NCBI RefSeq assembly: GCF_000003605.2
Contig: NW_003147780.1
Span: forward strand, 83,165 to 137,233
Direction: 5' to 3'
Origin: Saccoglossus kowalevskii
Lineage: Eukaryota; Hemichordata; Enteropneusta; Harrimaniidae
Length of the DNA stretch: 54,069 nucleotides
Shown here: piece after piece, positions 11,074 through 23,191 of the stretch
Layout: each line of letters starts with the position of its first letter
Position numbering within the stretch: position 1 is the first letter of the stretch
The notes under the pieces: model-generated
Seen by the model: only the letters and a program-made list of their open reading frames with translations
Databases searched by the model: none
Told to the model about the DNA's origin: nothing
Program-made: the position numbers and the translations under genes

Positions 11074-14000
11074 TGGTTCTTTCCGTGTATGTACCACAGT
11101 GTTATTACCAATCGTCGCGGTCTAAGGTTGGCTACTGCCAAGTAATAATATCTATTTTCACCGGGAGGGGCTATGAAATGGTCGATTGTCGCATTACCAT
11201 CACTAGTAAAGAGTGCAGATAACTATAAACTAAGGCGACAGTGATGTACTGAACCCAATATGTAATAGTGTTATCAAACTAAGCTTTCTGGTTAGAAAAA
11301 AAATCGCCGATCCTACGCTACATACGTCACGGCGAAGTAGATCCATACATTAAACTCATTAGCTTTAACTAAGCAGCTGTCTTAGCAAACGTATTGAATA
11401 AGAACTCATGGGCAGTAGTGTTCTAATTTTCTAATTTTCTTATTTTACTGCCCGCTGTTCACATATGCCAATCAAAACTGACTGTCAGGTCACATGATAG
11501 GTTGCAAGGGTTTCAATCACGTCCAGCGGATCGAATGACCAATTTCTTTCATCGCCTTTAAGTGCTAGCAGATTGTCGTGCTATCTTTACTGTATTCTTA
11601 ATGATTTTCATTAATAAGCTGTCCTTCCTATATATAGAATATGCAGTATAGTGGGTAAGGCTTCTAACTAAAAATATTACACGAGAATATGAAAATAAAG
11701 ATTACAAAGTTCAGTCGGCAATATTTATCCTTGATGTACTACTAACAGTCGGTGTCGCTGCAAGGCAAGAACATATTTCATCACAAGTTTCCCATGGCAT
11801 AACTTTCTTAACTTGGCCAATATGGGCGTACTGAGGCGCTTGGAATTTGATTAGGAACTCGTGCGTCAACTGGACCGTGCAGAAACCACTTCCCCCGTCC
11901 ACACTTGACTGGTAATTATTTAGACATATTAGCAACCTTGTGCTATACTAATAATTCACTTTCGTGGTCAGCCATGATTTGCCGCGATTACAGCGTCACA
12001 CCAGCACCGACAGTGATGACTGTATTAATAACATCCACTGAGCCAAAAACTAGTTCGGGTAAACATAGAATGGGCAAGTCATAATAATATTACGCCTGGA
12101 AATTAAATATACTTCTGTTAAAAGAAGAAAAGAAACAAACGGACGTGAGTTTGACATAACCAATAGATGTGCCTATCTTGGCCATCAATCAGGCTCACCG
12201 CTAAGTTTCCCACCGTGTGTTAACTAGCTTCCCCTGTGTTTATTTATTACGGCACGGCGATGATGTCTCAGTTTATTTGAAATCAATCCCTAACCTCTCA
12301 GCGAGCATTTTACAACTCACCAGTATTGGTTTGTGTCTTTCTATGTACTATATCGTTTTATTCACGGTTGACTGCTACTCTTTCCAGTCATCAGCCAATG
12401 CAGTACAAAGACGTGCCGTGTCTATCTCTCTGATATATGTTGTATTGAGAGTCTACAACTTTTACAATGTATGGAATAGGTGGCGATCACAGTTTGTGCG
12501 AACGCGCATGGATATTTTTAAATGAAAATCGGAACTCGAGGATGATGAAGTTTGTTGAAGAAGTCAGAATTTAATAGGCTACCTGTGGTCTTGCTTGCAT
12601 TTAGTTATGCCAATATCTTGAAGTCTATATCACAGTAAACTGTGTGAGCTTGACATAGATAAACAAACCGCGCACTATTATGATACGTTATCCTCGTTCC
12701 ATCACTGGAAAGTCTTCATTATTACCTCGAATATTGTAAGATGAGCCGTCTCCATGCCAAACAAGGATGGCAAAGGTCAGAGTTCATCACACTCCGCAAT
12801 TATTACCAGGTTTAGTCAAGGTGGTACCCAAAAATGGAAAACGGGGAAGCGATATTGTTCCCGCAGGCTCGGCGCCGATGCGTTACTACGACTTAGTTCA
12901 CATCCGTTACGCGTCGCTTCTAATTTGGGTGTACTTCAGTTAATGTGAATCGGACCGTTAGAACAAATATTAAACTCTTCTTGGCGGGGTTAGTTTTCAG
13001 TTGGGGACACTTATCTTGATAAAAACGCCTGTAAGTGGAGCGTAATTCTAGACGAGTCCATAAAATGCAAAAAATTATTTCATATTAAAACACATATTTT
13101 CCCCCGTTTTCCAGTAATAATTTTTCTACTCAAACATTTCTTAAGATGTGTACATTTTGTGTGCATCCAATTACATAGGAATGTGAACCAATCTTGTGGA
13201 TGGGGTTCTAAAAAAAGGACGGTGTCAAATTCAAGGAGAGGCTGTTACTAAGTGACAATTGTCATGGCAACGATGTCACTCATCCCAACTTACATCTGTT
13301 CGAGAATTTCAGAAACGTAAACAAGTTCATCTTGTTTCCGGTTGGAAGGAGTAAATAGAAAGATACACAAGAGCGGGTACTCATATGTCACCGAAGGGCT
13401 GTGTGTGTTACGTCTGGTGGGTGGAGCTAACATGGGAACCTGCAGACAGCGACGCTGCCTCCAACGCTCCCTTGCGGTTAACTACAGTACAAACGAAGGA
13501 TTCTTTGATTTGTTTTGACAATTCACAGTAACAATTTCCCAAAGTCCGTAAATAGTGCCATGTTAACTAATCCACGCAGGGTACTACGTTAAGCTACCAA
13601 CGAAATCCAGCGGTGTTGTTATCCCCAGTTAAAACACAGACATTTCGTAAACGTCACGACTTTTATTTTTCTGAAAACGCTGAGAACCTTTCGTTTTCAA
13701 AGTTGCATCGAACACGTAGCGGCTGCATGTTTAGATCAGAAAAAGTGTGGTTAGTCACGTCTTCAGAATGATAGTCGTTGTGATTGTTTAGAGTCGGCAA
13801 CGAAATACCTTACCACAAGAACTGACTTATGTGTTCACCGTCACTCTCAGAACATTTAAAAATTTCATGAGAAAATTATCGACATCTCTCTGTTGTTTGG
13901 TCTGATAAATTCAGTCTCACAATTTTCTGCTATGTTAAACTACAATATAAAGTTACCATGGCTCTTCACAGATGTGGCTAGCTGTCAATTACTTCAACTG

Positions 14001-17000
14001 TTTGCTGGAGGCTACGAATTCGATCTCTCTCCTACAGTGCTTGTGCATGTTTTACAGACTTAACCGTTACACTCACTACTCGTTGCTTGCAACACGTTTT
14101 TTGTTGTTACTTCTCACGAGTGCAGATTTAGAGGGGTGATTGAAATTATTCGATCATGCCAAGGTCTATTTTTTAAACGATATTTACACGCTAAGATTCT
14201 GATAAAAACATAAAACAATACAATAATTAGAAATAATGTCTGTTTTGAACTCTGGCGTAAGATTGACACATATGGTTACTATGGTACTTATTCACTGCGA
14301 TGTTTTCTTCTTATACTTCCAACTACATTGCAAGACGATGCATATATGGTGAAAACCTCCATACATACTGGAATGGAGAATTGACATGTTTGTTACTAAT
14401 ATTTGTAGCAAATTTCTAATGATTCTTAAACGCGTGTCTAGATATCATCCGCATGCCGAAAACGGGGATTAAATAAACCACTGTTTTATGTAATGTCGGA
14501 TATACGTTTCAACATAGACGAGCACTGGGGAACACTTACATGGAACAGTCAGTGACTCACTCCGTTTAGAGAGCTGTAAATTTTATATAGTTCTTTAATA
14601 ACCCTCGACCCGCTCGGCTTATTGCTTTAATGTTAATTCTATAGTTGTTTAATCGATCCCACAGCTACCAAGCAGTTCATCCCAGTTCCTTCCATGTGTG
14701 TAGCCGAGAGGCAATGACGTTGAACACATAAACAATACCATTATTGCCAATCGCATGTAAACGTATGACTCGCATCTTCTGTATATTAGAATTCAATATT
14801 TCCCCCTGCGGCATGGCCTTCAACATGACGGCAAAGTACATTTCCGGGCCGACATACAGTGTAACAACTGCTCGTTATTGTTTCTGTCTTCATTTTACTT
14901 TATAATAAGGTGGACGAGAACCGCGAAAATAATTTCTAAAATGACAATGGTTTGAATTTACTTGGCTAATGCGTTATTTGAAGTACGAAGTATGCTACGG
15001 GCAATATACATCTTTCAACGGGGCTGAGGTTGCTCTATTTTATAGATTCCTTATTTAATATCTAATACCCATATAATAACAAACTATGTTGAACCCATAT
15101 CTTTAACTTCACGATTCGGTTTTTGAGTTTTTAAATCGATTTTTGATTTTGCAAATGAGTGATAAGTCCCGGTGCGAATAAATCCACATGCCGCGGCAAT
15201 GGAAACTGAATGGCGGTAAATATCCAATCTATACCAGTCCTATCGGTCATAAATATTAAAGAGCTTGATAAAAGCTGTTGAACATAATTACGTAGTCGTA
15301 AAAAACATGTGTCTTGAACATATTTATACTTTGTGCGTTCATGTGAAAACCGAATAACGGACCTGGTCGTCCGAGATCAGCAACTGCTGTTCGTAATGGC
15401 GGTACATCATCCCTGATGGCTGTCTCAATATGATGGAGCACCAGTCCCATAATTAATTTCATGCGCACGATCTGAGCCCACAGATGGAATAAAACACATC
15501 AACTGTGCGTGCAACATTATAATACGCTCCGTTCACTAAAACTAATATTATTTCCACTTGTGCCAGTCATTAATTTCTTCAGGCAACTTGTAAAATTGAT
15601 AATTAAAACATATCTGGCTTGAATAGATTCAGCTATTTTGAAATGGTGTTTGGGGAATGAAGCGAACATTGCCTCACCACATATACGTACTAAGAATAAT
15701 ATTATTATTGTAAACACAAGTTCCGGATTTTGTGTTGTCAGATATGTTATAAAGAAATTCTTTCATTTGTATCAAGGGATTTGTTTAATGCAATACACGT
15801 GTGATGTTGGTAAAAGCATTTGGGAAAACAAGAACAGTTTTCTTCGTCAGATGAAATAATTACTGTTATTTTAAAATATTTGAATTTCCTGTGACAGAAT
15901 CAACCAGAATAGAACTAGTACATTTGATTTCGCAACGTCGCTTAGACAGTTTGTCATTTTTAATACACGACTACAATAGTTTTCAGACAGACATTTTTGT
16001 TTTGTTATAATTAAATGTCACTCTAAATTCTGCGCCAATGACATTTGAGATACAAAGCCGTGAATATAACAGACTCTTATACGTAGTCGGAGAAACAACG
16101 TTCCTTGTCATGTCATAAACGAACACTATGTGGGCCGTTATTAGGAAACAAAGCGCCATTTCATAAACTGTGTCATGCAGTGTTCAGACGAGCTTACCGA
16201 TAGTGATATAATTTATCTCTAAATGTCTGTAAATTGACACAAACTATTCTCGTATTTAATTGTTAAGTTTTCAGGCAAAAACTATATTGAAGATTGTATT
16301 CCACCACGCAGTTGGTAGTGGAAGAGCTGTATTTTTAGTATATTCTTGATTAAATATTAGTGCGGTGCAGTCATGTGAAGACTAAATGACAGTGGAACCC
16401 CGAGATCAACAGTTTGGCCTGAAAAGCAGCTGTGAGTCAATCCATGTAATATAAACAGAACATTTATAAGAATAAGACCAAGTATGCTAATTAAAATCAG
16501 CCACTATTTTTTCATATTTTCAGACAAAGGCGAAGTTCATTTTCGCTTCGGCATTGTTGCCTAGTTGGTTGTATTGTGTTGTATGTTAGCGTGACATTGG
16601 TGACTGTCCGTCCTCTATATGCCACACACATTCACCACTTCGTCACCTAATTGTACTATACATTTCGACTCAATCACGGCCTTTCACCAACAAAACTTGT
16701 TGTTCGGTTTTGTTATAGAATTTAATACATTTAGTGGTGACACTTCTTGTATTGCATTTGCGGACGTGGTGAAGAGGAAGATATAACAGACTATTCGACA
16801 ATCAGAACATTTCGACAGCCTCTCTACCGGCGTTGAGCAGAGAAAGTACTTGGTGGCTAACTGTTGAACTGAGTACAGTATATGAGAAATGTATCGGGAA
16901 ATTAATTTTGTAAGATTACAACAACGCACTTAACATTGTCGTAAGTACGGGGAATGAGTAAAGATTTAGCATATGGTGTATCGGCAACATGCAGTATACT

Positions 17001-17160
17001 CACTCCACTACTGGAGTGTACATCGTTGAATGTTATACCACGCAGCTATGTAAGTCACCATATCAATAAAATTAAATTATGGACGTCTAGAAACGACACA
17101 GAAAATCACCGTATCTCTTTGAGGTGGTGATTCAAGCGTTCATGGATTCCCTGTGCCAGA

Positions 17161-17184
17161 GCTTGGTCCTATGGGGGACCAAGC
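17161..17184. other. Perfect 9-bp inverted repeat with 6-nt loop
   Basis: GCTTGGTCC and GGACCAAGC are perfect reverse complements separated by TATGGG. No U-tract or gene adjoins it, so it is not a terminator. It may simply be a chance hairpin. Confidence 0.6.
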
Positions 17185-20100
17185 CATTTCCCGCTATCGC
17201 CGGCGATCCGTAGCAAGTCATAAATCACCCGTTAACAAAAGGGCCAATATGTTTGTTTCATTTAAAATTCAATATTATTTAACTCTAAAAATGAAACCGT
17301 GTTTTTATATGATGTTCGTATGTATGTAATGCCAATGTCGACAGATGACACTCTCTCACTATTCACCGTTATCATATTTTACCTTACCGATCGAGTAGTT
17401 ACACATACCATATATATCAAACACGCAGTGGTTGGGTTCGTAATACCACATTACCTGGTTTCCATCAATAATTCCAAACTGACAGGACAAAGTTAATGAG
17501 ACCGGTAACAAATTTCGAAACCTACCGAGCGGGGTCAAAGGTCACGTCATCGTCCATTTCCTCCGGCTCTTAGCCGAGTCAATTGAAGATATAATTCAAA
17601 CAAAATGCCCATATTTTCGTCTTCTGAGATAGTCACTATCACGGGTCGGTAATAAATACTTTGTGTTCAGTACGATTCTTTTTAGTTTGAGATGGGATGT
17701 GGCTACCACAGAATCACAGAGTGGCGCGGTGCTAAGAGAGAAGCGATATAGAACTAGTAGCAAAGAAAAGAAGTCACACAATGGGTTGTAAACGCACTGC
17801 TATGGTTGTATAGGGAATTGTTAGTGAATGGCGTGTTATGGGTGCTCTGTTTGATTGGGCAAATGTATTAAGGTAAATCCGAGTATTGACGCTCTCCCCA
17901 GGCTGTCCGATTGAGGTCTCTCTCAATCCATCTAAAACAAATAGCCCAACAAAGGTGGACAATAGCACCACAGGAAAGTGTATTGTCTTTTACAAAAGGT
18001 GACACTTGCTAAACTACATATGTAAGCACTTCACTTTACGACACCGTTGTGTGCGGACGAGACGATCATGCTAAACTGGGCGGCAAATATGCTCTGGTAC
18101 TGCCAACACAGTTCCTATTGGATCTATCGTGCCATTGTCTAACTGTTATGCTCTCCTACTTTTAAACAATGTCCAATGCATTGTGTGTGAAAATGTGAAG
18201 CGTTTGTCAAAAGTTGTTATAAATCGGGTAATTATCAGTGTCTTCTGCCAGGGTGTCCTATTGTTTTGACTCATGTGATATCTGAGCCCCTCATTTGGTT
18301 TTAGACAATGAACGATGTTTAGAGCGATCGTTTCTTCTATTTTTGGAGGTACATTGAACAAGCAATTAAAGAGAATAAATCAAATATTTAATTATAACAG
18401 GGCATGACTGTAATGCTTTGCAATCGTCCCTATTGGTCACGGGCCCCGTTTAGTCCCAACTGTCAAGTTTGCCGTCTTTGTTTTTATAATGTCTTTACAA
18501 TTCTGTAGCTGGTGTACACGGAGGCGCATGTTCTATTTTAGAGAATTGATCAATTAAATGCGAGTTTTCTTTTCAATTCGTTTAATTTTAAGGCACTTCA
18601 AAAACCATCGGGGCGTTTACAAACTTCTGAAGTGGCCATTGTCTCTAGGAATAGAACGTTTTGAAGGCCTCTTCCCAATGGCCAAGTGCCCTAACCCTTC
18701 TCCTCCCCCCTCACAAAAATCTCAATCGGCCCACTATATTTTTTTTCAAAAACTGTTTTGGTCTCTTATTTACACTCAAGTGGTTGGGAGTGAATACGTT
18801 TCTTATAATTTCTATACAGTTTAGCTGGAAGGTTGGCGTGTGAATACATTTCAGTGAATGACAATTTTCTGTGTTGATTTCAGTGTGTATGAAGCCGGTA
18901 CTAATCACTGCCCTGTTACAATGGACGCTTTTGAGATCAGACAAAGACAGTGGCATGTGGAAAAGCTTCATTTAGTTCCACTCGACAAAAGGGATGCTCC
19001 TAAGATGGCAAAAAGACCTCTAAATAGTTGTATTTTAGTTCAGAATTTATTTTATTCTTCTTGTCTTTGCCCTGTTATCGTCAAGAGTAGCAGTAAACAC
19101 AACGGCTTGGGTGGGCATACACTGTGTATGTCTTTCCATATTAGTCTATATGGACTAGGTTTGGCTTATTAGCCCCCTTAACGAGCAATGCCGTACACGG
19201 AGCGTAATAATGTTCAATTTAGCGTGTACCCTCGCATACAATACCCGACGACAAAAGTATGCTAATAGTAACAGGGTTCTGCAAGCGTGCCGACTATTTA
19301 ACAAGCTCGGATTGCAAGGCAACAATGTCATCTACGGCAAATCAATAAAGCAAAAAAAAAGCAGAACAGAAAACGAGCGCATTTATTTAACCCACACAAT
19401 AATAACGATGTAACTATTTTCCCAACATAGAGTTATTGATGTGCTATTGGTTTGAATGCAATACAGCATCGAAAAATGAAATTCACACACTACCGTGTAC
19501 CTGTGCAGTTTACGCTCTTAACCGGCGTGTGGGGGGATGATCACAATACGGACAGTAATATTACCTTTATGGCTTTTATACGTTCTATACTAAATACAAA
19601 ACTCGGCGTTGAAAAGCAGTGTGTTCAACCCCCTTCTCCATACGAGACATTCAACAAACCTAACCCCAAAGGACAGATGTGGTAATCCTTTAGGACACTG
19701 CTGGTCAGAGTGATATTGAGATTTCAATTAAGTTGTTCGCTAGAAAGGCGGAATAATGCGGAATAAAGACATGGGTGTTCGGGATATACCGCTCTACAGG
19801 CGTCACATCAGACCTGTGTCGCGTCTGGGTCGGACAGGTTTTAGAATAAAAAAAACTACACGGCTCAGCCCACTACTCAAAACCAGTGTAGCGTGCTGAT
19901 GTGAATGGACGAGGGGTCCACAAGCAATCGAGGGATTGTTCGGGGGCAACCGCTTGGGAAATCGAGTACACTTGAGTTCTCCTTGGGAAGGCTTTATCTA
20001 ACACAGCATGCTTGGTAAGAAATAGAAGAAAACGACAAGAGGAATGAAGTCGATGACAGCTTCGGATGTCTAGATCTATTATTACTATATAGGATTTAAC

Positions 20101-21224
20101 TAACTAGGTTGGAATCTCAGCGGGTACCGCTCGTGGCAGTGCAATACGGATAAATGGATGGATATACGCACCCAAATATCACCGGCTAACATAGGCGGGC
20201 GGAAATACTGGTTTGAAATTGATTTGGCTTGGGGGTAATATACTAAGACCCAAACAAACGCCATGCTAACTGAAAGCAACTCTTGTGGATATTGTCAGCT
20301 CTCTGTAATCATTGTGTCATTACATTGTACGTAGGATTGCACGAGTTTACAAGTGTGGTTGAGTGAGCCCTTTGGGTAATCTAACAACTGACCCGTCGAC
20401 GATTCAAGTATTGATTTTCCGTACAGGTGTACTGTGCAAACCACTTCAACCTATTTTTGATACTTCTCAAGTGGTTCTTCTCCCCGCCCCTTATTCGTTT
20501 CTTGTTGTTTATCGCATCCATCGCTCTCATTCGATTGGAACTCACGGCAATGTTTGCCCGATACGACACCGTGGGACATGATGATTATTCTCGATATTGT
20601 GGTCACTGAAGATATTTCTATACCGTGTAACCATATATAGTGAAGTACCATCGTTATTCAGTGGGAATATATCATTAATGCCATATACATAAATATAACA
20701 AAATTGACCACACATAATAGTTGTTTGAAACATAGTTTTTTTACTGGGAAAAACATCATTAAATTACAAAGTTGGAAATGGCAAAAATACTGCCTGTCCC
20801 TTTCGCTCTTTTTAAATAAATCGAAATTATGGTTAATGCTTTAAACCTGCTACATGTCAACTATGAAGAAGCTGACAGTTTGTTAATGGTCAAATCCAAG
20901 GAAAAAAACATGCGACACTAATGAAACACAACTTAAAATAATTAATATTAACATAAATGAAATACATTAGCCGTTTTAAAATATTTACATAAAAATTGAT
21001 ATATTTTGTGTAACTATGCAAACTAACAATAACTCTGTTATCTACACAATATACTAGTAAGGACACAATTCTAACGTTGGACAATGAACCAACGGTCCGC
21101 CAACGTTGTATAAAATATCTTGTTTGTTGTAAAAAGAAGATATATAAAATTATCATTAAATAAAATATATAGAATTATCCCATTTACAGAGAGTTTACTA
21201 CACACATACAACTCTCATAACCAT

Positions 21225-21308
21225 ACCCGATACAGTACCCACACCACCCGGCACAGTACCCATGCCACCCGGCACAGTACCCATGCCACCCGGCACAGCA
21301 CCCATACC
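21225..21308. repeat. 21-bp minisatellite, 4 copies
   Basis: Four consecutive 21-bp units start at 21225, 21246, 21267 and 21288, built on ACCCGGCACAGTACCCATGCC. The middle two are identical; the outer two differ at a few positions. The GC-rich units stand out in AT-rich flanks. Confidence 0.93.
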
Positions 21309-23146
21309 CAATAAGACACATTCAGATCGACAAGTTGTATGGGTAACAAAACAGGTCGTAGGTGTGATTGAAATTACAACTACTTTCTGGCCTCAATTTT
21401 TTATTAAGTCGGCGAAATCCAATCGAATTCGGTGGTAATTAAAAGGAAATGTCAGGCGCTAAGGTGAACGCGTGGTAGATAAGAGGGAGATAGGACAGTT
21501 ATTAACTGAAAACGACTGTCAAATCTGCCAATATTGCAGGTGTTGTACGCATAGCAACACAGAAGTATAGCAATACACCGAGCCAGCAAAACGATCATAT
21601 GCGTATATCCGAGCGAATTTAGTAAATAAAAATTGATCGTGTTCAAAATTATGGTTATGGATATACTGAACTTAGGGGACACTTTTGAAATAATGTAACT
21701 AATTATAAAATTAACACAACATATAAGTCTTTATTAGCCAGTGTTATTATTACTGGATTCAACCAAAATATGATGGGAAAGATTAGAGATTCAACCTGGT
21801 GAGAGTTCGTCAATGTAAATCAAATAAATCATCAGTTTAAATAACTTGACTAGAATGTGTGATGCGAGGAAGACGTAAGAACGCAACATGCATCATATTA
21901 AGCATCGATATAACTGGTAAATGGTACAATAGTATTTTGGTTGGCACGATCCCCAAAATGCTTTCAATATCCGTATTTTAATTGACATTGAAAAACAATA
22001 AGGCGTGTTATTTGTAAAAAATGTCGACGTCGATATTAAATAATCGGCGTAAAATGGTGCCTGTTTAAATGACAATGTAACAAAATTCAATTTAGTATGT
22101 ACTGAATAACGTCACTGTCAGCCGGGATTTAAATGGTGCGTCAGAGACGCCAATATTCTTGGCTGTTCATAACCTGTCAGGCTAACAGTACTGCTGATAT
22201 TGCCTCTTTCTAATTTGACAGCGGCACATTTATAAACAGTGTCGATTTGTGTAAAGCGTTAATTGACAATTGAAATTGGTCGGAATTGTTATTTAATCAC
22301 TATTTAGTTGTACCACAGGCTTTCAACCGCCAATTTCTCAACGTTTCCAGCTTTTCGTTTTATATTGTAAATTAATAACGTGTTATTCCTGGATAGATAC
22401 TTTGTATTTACAACATTGGGCTGTTTTTATCGCATAGTAATTACGGCGTCTATCTCATGTGCGCTATGACATGTGACGGGCGTTTAATGTATCACGAACT
22501 AGAGAAAACAGTTTTTACCATAAATATTCCAAACATCGATCGTAAAAAGAAGTCACTGGCAAATGAACTCTGGAAAGTAACCGGGTGAAAATAGCCAAAA
22601 GGGTTATCATAATATTAAATAATAGCTGTTATTTTATAAATATCAACGCTATGTACTCTGTGTTATCAATCACAACTGACCCATTGCTTCGCGAAAGGAA
22701 CTGGATGAAATCGAATGGAGACGGTTGAAGAGAATAAATAAACTTCTTCGCATATCAGCTTTGAAAGGCGACAAAGCCTACAAACGTATGAAAATATACT
22801 TTCGTTAAATTTTTCAGAATTAAGAATAAATGTTTTGTCAACATGATTCATTACATCGCAAGCTTTGAATAATATAATAAAATGCAAGAATGCATGTTCA
22901 ATTTCAAACAACAAATGACTTCCCCAAAAAATATTGTTTCTGTTCAAATTGGTAACTTTTAAAACCAAATTTACTATATAAAAATAGTATTTATGTTAAA
23001 AAATCTCTGGTGTTCATTTGAAAGTTAACGAGATATGTTATCCCATTGCAAGAACGCATTCCGACTGGACAGTGTGATACAAAATGGCGGTTTTTGAAAC
23101 ATGCAAGTGGCGTTACCTACAATTCAGTCAGTTCGCTTCATCATTG

Positions 23147-23152
23147 TTTATT
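23147..23152 (-). terminator. Candidate zic polyadenylation signal AATAAA
   Basis: The plus strand reads TTTATT here, i.e. AATAAA on the minus strand, 40 nt past the zic stop codon. This would give a very short 3' UTR. Other AATAAA words lie further on (for example about 21727), so the true end may be later. Confidence 0.3.
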
Positions 23153-23191
23153 GCCGTGTGTTATTATAGTTTTTGGTATCACACCATATCT

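Larger units (their letters stand above)
11074..23146. other. Non-coding 12-kb flank downstream of zic
   Basis: I see no exon, RNA gene or transposon with recognisable motifs here. Open stretches are short (104 codons at most) and without known domains. The items that stand out are a 9-bp-stem hairpin at 17161-17184, a 21-bp minisatellite at 21225-21308 and an RFX X-box-like word at 13258-13271 (ATTGTCATGGCAAC). The extreme 3' part near 23100-23190 should contain the end of the zic transcript. Confidence 0.6.

Noticed and set aside
12217-12525. 102-codon plus-strand frame, and a 104-codon frame at 18858-19172
   Set aside because: No known domain and composition like translated AT-rich intergenic DNA.
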